This document shows, one piece after another, positions 60,714-64,000 of a stretch of 64,000 nucleotides of DNA. Below the pieces are notes generated by a model. That model made no database searches and had not been told where the DNA came from. It was given only the letters and a program-made list of their open reading frames with translations. The position numbers were made by a program, and so were the translations under genes. Within the stretch, counting starts at the first letter, position 1. Every line of letters starts with the position of its first letter. Origin of the DNA: Nitrospira_D sp035465795. GTDB taxonomy: Bacteria > Nitrospirota > Nitrospiria > Nitrospirales > Nitrospiraceae. The stretch spans positions 1-64,000 of the forward strand of contig NZ_JBMWAN010000005.1 of NCBI RefSeq assembly GCF_049546785.1, in the 5' to 3' direction.

Positions 60714-62333
60714 ATGAGAGCCCGATGGTTTGAAGGCATTCTGAGCTGGGTCATGATTGCCGGGATCGCGCTGGTCGGCCTGGCGATTGTCCTCATCTCT
60801 GTCCTGGACACACAGATCATCGAACAGGCCGGCGCGAACAACCTGCACGCGGAATTTCTGCGCGCCGCGGCTTCCGTGAGCCGGATTATCAGTAAGTCCG
60901 GCGATATTCACGACGTCGCCGCCGTCCAGGAGGCATTTCAAGACATCTTCGAGCTACGCCCCGGCATCCGGAGACTCTCGGTCTTTGATGTCTCTACCAA
61001 TCCCGGGGCCCGCATTTACAGCAGTGACCCCGCGTCTGCGCCGACGACACTGCCCGAGAACGAGCGGAACGAGATCGCGGCCGGCCGATCCGTCGCACAC
61101 TTTGACCTCGAAGGAACCGATCGCGGATGGTTGATCACTGCCCCGATCATTGTGAACGGACAGGTCGTCGGAGCACTTCGCGGCCGTTTCTCCCTCTGGA
61201 AATACGACGGGCTGATTCGGCAGCAACGCCGGCTCGCCCAGCATATCGGCGTCGGCGCGGTTCTCACCACTTCTCTGGTGTTTCTTGCGCTCATTCACTT
61301 CAAGATTCACCGGCCGATTGGTGCGCTGTTGCGGACCATGAGAAGAGCGGAATCGGGCGATTTGTCGAGTACAGCGCCTCTCAAGGGACCGGCGGACATT
61401 CAAGAACTCTCCCGCCAGTTCAACCGCATGCTGGATCGAGTCCGCGAAGCGCTTGCCATAAAAGAACGGCTGCTGGGGGAAATCGAAGGTTTCAACGACA
61501 CGTTGACCGCAACGGTCGCCCAGACAAAGGAGGAGCTGCACCGGGCCAATCTGCTGCTTGTGGAAGCACGCATCCAAACCGAGCGGACGTCGAAATTGGC
61601 GGCCCTGGGCGAATTGTCCGCGGTTATGGCTCACGAGCTGGGCAACCCGCTCAATGCCATCGGGGGACACCTGCAACTCCTCCAGAAAGAGATTGCCGCC
61701 CCTGATTCGCTCCGGCATATTTCGATCGTGCGTGCCGAGATCGGACGGATGATCGCGATCATCCAGCATATTCTTGATTCCACGCGGATGGAGATCAGAC
61801 CGGTGCCGGTCGATCTCAATGCCGTGGTCCACGATGTTCACCGCCTCATCGCCCCAACGCTCTCCGACCGTCGCATTGCCTGGAAATCCGACCTGGCTCA
61901 CTCGCTTCACTCCGTGGCCGGTGATCGCCGGGCCCTCCACGGGGTCATTTTCAATCTGGCCACGAATGCGATTCAGGCGATGCCGAATGGCGGAGAACTG
62001 GAGATCGTCACAACCCCCTGCATCGAGGACGGTCCGGCCAAAGCAGCCCTGTTTCATGGAGCCGGTGTGAGGGGGGCCGCAGTCCGTCTGACTCTGCGAG
62101 ACAGCGGATACGGGATCGCCCCGGAACACCTCCCGCATATTTTCCAGCCTTTCTTCACAACCAGGCAGCAGGACGGCGGAACCGGCTTGGGATTGGCGAT
62201 TTGTCAGCGTGTGATCCTCTCGCTTGGAGGACGCATTGGCGTAGAGAGCGTCGTGGGCCACGGCACGCAATTCATCATTGATCTGCCGCACTTGGACAGA
62301 GCGGGAGAGGAAGGGGGGACGTATGACAGGTGA
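60714..62333 (+). CDS. membrane sensor histidine kinase
   Basis: ATG 60714 with GAGGAGCAGG upstream is preferred over an in-frame ATG 60642. The 539-residue protein has TM1 (about 9-28), a periplasmic sensor part, TM2 (about 180-200), HAMP (HRPIGALLRTMRRAESGD…), a HisKA box with phospho-His near residue 307 (MAHELGNPLNAIGGHL) and an HATPase domain (NLATNAIQAMPNGG, DSGYGIAPEHLPHIFQPFFTT, GGTGLGLAICQRV). It is the NtrB-type partner of the following regulator, whose gene overlaps its end by 11 bases. Confidence 0.93.
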   Translation: MRARWFEGILSWVMIAGIALVGLAIVLISVLDTQIIEQAGANNLHAEFLRAAASVSRIISKSGDIHDVAAVQEAFQDIFELRPGIRRLSVFDVSTNPGARIYSSDPASAPTTLPENERNEIAAGRSVAHFDLEGTDRGWLITAPIIVNGQVVGALRGRFSLWKYDGLIRQQRRLAQHIGVGAVLTTSLVFLALIHFKIHRPIGALLRTMRRAESGDLSSTAPLKGPADIQELSRQFNRMLDRVREALAIKERLLGEIEGFNDTLTATVAQTKEELHRANLLLVEARIQTERTSKLAALGELSAVMAHELGNPLNAIGGHLQLLQKEIAAPDSLRHISIVRAEIGRMIAIIQHILDSTRMEIRPVPVDLNAVVHDVHRLIAPTLSDRRIAWKSDLAHSLHSVAGDRRALHGVIFNLATNAIQAMPNGGELEIVTTPCIEDGPAKAALFHGAGVRGAAVRLTLRDSGYGIAPEHLPHIFQPFFTTRQQDGGTGLGLAICQRVILSLGGRIGVESVVGHGTQFIIDLPHLDRAGEEGGTYDR

Positions 62334-63729
62334 GCCGGTCATTCTCGTCGTCGATGACGATCAACGGAACCGGGAGATGCTCGCCGAAGCCCTCCGGCAG
62401 GCACACTTTCGTGTGGATCTCGCGGGCAGCGGCGAAGAAGCCATCGAGCGAGGAGGACAACGGCTCTACGATGCCGTGTTCAGTGATATCAAGATGGCCT
62501 CTGTATCGGGCCTCGACGTCCTGACCGCGTTTCGCGCGATGTCCCCCGAAACCCCGGTGATCCTCCTCACGGCCTTCGGGTCCGTCGAGACCGCGATTCA
62601 GGCGATGAAACAGGGCGCGTTCGATTACATCACCAAGCCGTTCAACTTGGACGAAGTGGTGCTGGTCGCGCAGCGCGCCGTTGACCATTGCCGGCTCGTG
62701 CGCGACCATCGTCATCTGCAAAAGGCGTTCACTGAGCACCCTCGTGCCGCTTCCATGATCGGGCGAAGCCGCAAGATGGTGGACGTCTTTAAGGTCGTCG
62801 GGAAGCTCGCTCGCAGCCGGGCAGCCGTACTCATTCAGGGTGAAAGCGGCACAGGAAAAGAACTGATCGCGCGCGCGATCCATGACAACAGCGCCCGTGC
62901 GGCACGCCCCTTCGTCGCGGTGAATTGCAGCGCCATACCCGACACCCTCATCGAGAGCGAATTGTTTGGCCATGTCAAAGGATCGTTTACCGGCGCGCAT
63001 TCGTTTCGTCGCGGCCTGCTGGAAGAATCCAGCGGGGGTACGTTCTTTTTGGATGAAGTGGGGGATCTCACCCCTGCCGGTCAAGCCAAGTTACTCCGCG
63101 CCATCCAAGAAGGAGAAGTCCGGCGGGTCGGGAGCAACGAGTCGATCCCGCTGGATTTGCGTGTGATCGCGGCTTCTCGCCGCAACCTCCAGCAGCTCGT
63201 GACTGCCGGACGGTTTCGGGAAGATCTGCTGTATCGGCTGAATACCGTCACCCTGACGCTCCCCCCACTCAGAGAGAGACCTGAGGACATTCCTCTCCTC
63301 GCCGAGTTCTTTCTTGCTCGAAACAGTGGGGAGCAAGAAGCCCCGACCGCATCGCTCTCGCCCGATGCGATGCAGGCCCTCATCCGCTACCCCTGGCCAG
63401 GAAATGTGCGCGAGTTGCAGCACGTGATTGAGCGCGCAGTCGCGCTGGCCAGCCACAGTGTCCTATCGGTGGATGACCTCCCTTCAGAAATGCGCAGTGC
63501 CGAAGGGCATCGGAGCGATCTCACCAGCAGCCTTCCCGGAACGCTGAGCGCCCTTCAGCGTGAACACGTGCTAAAAGTGTTGGAGGCCACGGGAGGCAAC
63601 AAAGAACGCGCCGCTCGCTTGCTGGGCATCAGCCGGCGGACGTTGTACCGCTTTCTCGATCGTTACGGACTGTTCCACAGTCCGTCCCCGTCCGAACCCA
63701 TCTCACCTGACCCCGGCATAACAAGTTAG
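62323..63729 (+). CDS. NtrC-family sigma-54 response regulator
   Basis: ATG 62323 follows GGGGGG and overlaps the kinase gene. The 468-residue protein has a receiver domain (acidic residues D11-D13, phospho-Asp D55, Lys in YITKPFN), an AAA+ domain with Walker A GESGTGKE, sigma-54 loop GSFTGA (a known variant of GAFTGA), FFLDEVGDLTPAGQAKLLRAIQEGEVRRVG, FREDLLYRLNTVTLTLPPLRERPEDIP and a Fis-type HTH (NKERAARLLGISRRTLYRFLDRYG). It should activate sigma-54 promoters when phosphorylated by the upstream kinase; the promoter at 63911 is a candidate target. Confidence 0.95.
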   Translation: MTGEPVILVVDDDQRNREMLAEALRQAHFRVDLAGSGEEAIERGGQRLYDAVFSDIKMASVSGLDVLTAFRAMSPETPVILLTAFGSVETAIQAMKQGAFDYITKPFNLDEVVLVAQRAVDHCRLVRDHRHLQKAFTEHPRAASMIGRSRKMVDVFKVVGKLARSRAAVLIQGESGTGKELIARAIHDNSARAARPFVAVNCSAIPDTLIESELFGHVKGSFTGAHSFRRGLLEESSGGTFFLDEVGDLTPAGQAKLLRAIQEGEVRRVGSNESIPLDLRVIAASRRNLQQLVTAGRFREDLLYRLNTVTLTLPPLRERPEDIPLLAEFFLARNSGEQEAPTASLSPDAMQALIRYPWPGNVRELQHVIERAVALASHSVLSVDDLPSEMRSAEGHRSDLTSSLPGTLSALQREHVLKVLEATGGNKERAARLLGISRRTLYRFLDRYGLFHSPSPSEPISPDPGITS

Positions 63730-63765
63730 ATTACCCGTTAGATTACCCCCCCCCTTGCGCGCATT

Positions 63766-63784
63766 CGCACATCCCCCCTGTGCG
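63766..63784. promoter_or_regulatory. inverted repeat upstream of the last sigma-54 promoter
   Basis: CGCACA (63766-63771) and TGTGCG (63779-63784) flank seven bases, about 130 bp upstream of the GG of the promoter at 63911, a usual enhancer distance. It also lies just after the regulator gene, so a terminator-like hairpin is the alternative reading. Confidence 0.35.
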
Positions 63785-63910
63785 GGTTTGACATGCCCTG
63801 ACAGACTGTCTCAGTCGCAACCAGTCCTTTCGATTAACCCGATCTCATGTAAGCCTAATTCTTGGGCGTGAACATCGTTTCCGCTCATTAACCGTTCGGT
63901 CACACGTCGT

Positions 63911-63926
63911 TGGTATGCGTATTGCT
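63911..63926 (+). promoter_or_regulatory. sigma-54 (-24/-12) promoter at the right edge
   Basis: TGGTATGCGTATTGCT has GG (63912-63913) and GC (63924-63925) with 10 bases between, and the same TGGTATG…TTGCT form as at 10626. A gene should start just beyond the window: AGGAGCG at 63985 looks like its ribosome-binding site. Confidence 0.7.
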
Positions 63927-64000
63927 GTAGTTTCTATTCGTTCATACCCGACCAGCAGGACACACACACCCGCTGGATACTGACAGGAGCGCAAGAGATA

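Noticed and set aside
1..64000. CRISPR arrays, complete IS elements, prophage genes, rRNA
   Set aside because: No regularly spaced direct repeats, no transposase or phage structural proteins and no rRNA-like sequence were seen on either strand.

Overview
The window is about 58-60 percent GC, densely packed bacterial chromosome, most consistent with a Nitrospira-like member of the Nitrospirota. The reasons are indirect: a giant (about 1,600 residue) MofA/MnxG-type multicopper oxidase, a hopanoid C-3 methylase (HpnR), abundant sigma-54 regulation, and housekeeping genes whose proteins read as Nitrospira-like. No rRNA or other phylogenetic marker is present, so the genus is an inference.

Left part (1-19,700), accessory and heavily rearranged. 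A CHASE3 sensor remnant and an intact GAF/AAA+ sigma-54 activator are followed by two 14-bp palindromes 20 bp apart (CGCGA-N4-TCGCG), a GG-N10-GC sigma-54 promoter, two small ORFs and the giant multicopper oxidase. After a response regulator and a small protein, the same layout recurs at 9.8-12.6 kb: a decayed paralogue of the activator, the same palindromes, another sigma-54 promoter, a small ORF and hpnR. hpnR carries a one-base frameshift just after its start and ends inside an inverted fragment of dnaE. Then come a Tim44-like protein, a gene-poor stretch with a tRNA-like remnant, recombinase-type repeats and a small ORF, an aldo/keto reductase, a complete integron gene cassette with a 137-bp attC but no integrase, an HI0933-type flavoprotein and a MITE-like repeat.

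Middle part (19,700-48,900). A lipoprotein and a ferritin-like protein precede an AT-richer three-gene module: a stand-alone colicin-E3-like ribonuclease, a small partner and an ImmA/IrrE peptidase. Core genes accA and dnaE follow, then a defence island: a phospholipase D-like protein and a type I restriction-modification operon (hsdM, hsdS, GIY-YIG/DUF4357, hsdR) in which hsdM is broken at a run of seven C. Housekeeping resumes with purH, purD, a Sua5/YrdC enzyme, an fmdB-like gene, an aminotransferase-coaD-rsmD operon, radC, a divergent EF-G-like GTPase, an HtrA protease and a TrkA-C protein. A near-perfect sigma-70 promoter at 42,431 has no evident gene.

Right part (48,900-64,000). A leftward operon encodes an RND permease, its membrane-fusion protein and three tandem, partly overlapping TolC-family proteins. 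After a lone receiver-domain protein, a rightward operon encodes a small protein, a lipoprotein, an SPFH/prohibitin-like lipoprotein, a sensor kinase and an NtrC-type regulator. It is followed by another sigma-54 promoter firing out of the window.

The most interesting signal is the duplicated sigma-54 circuit: two promoters with matching enhancer palindromes, one intact activator and one dead one, which suggests a small regulon joining the multicopper oxidase locus to the hopanoid-methylation locus.
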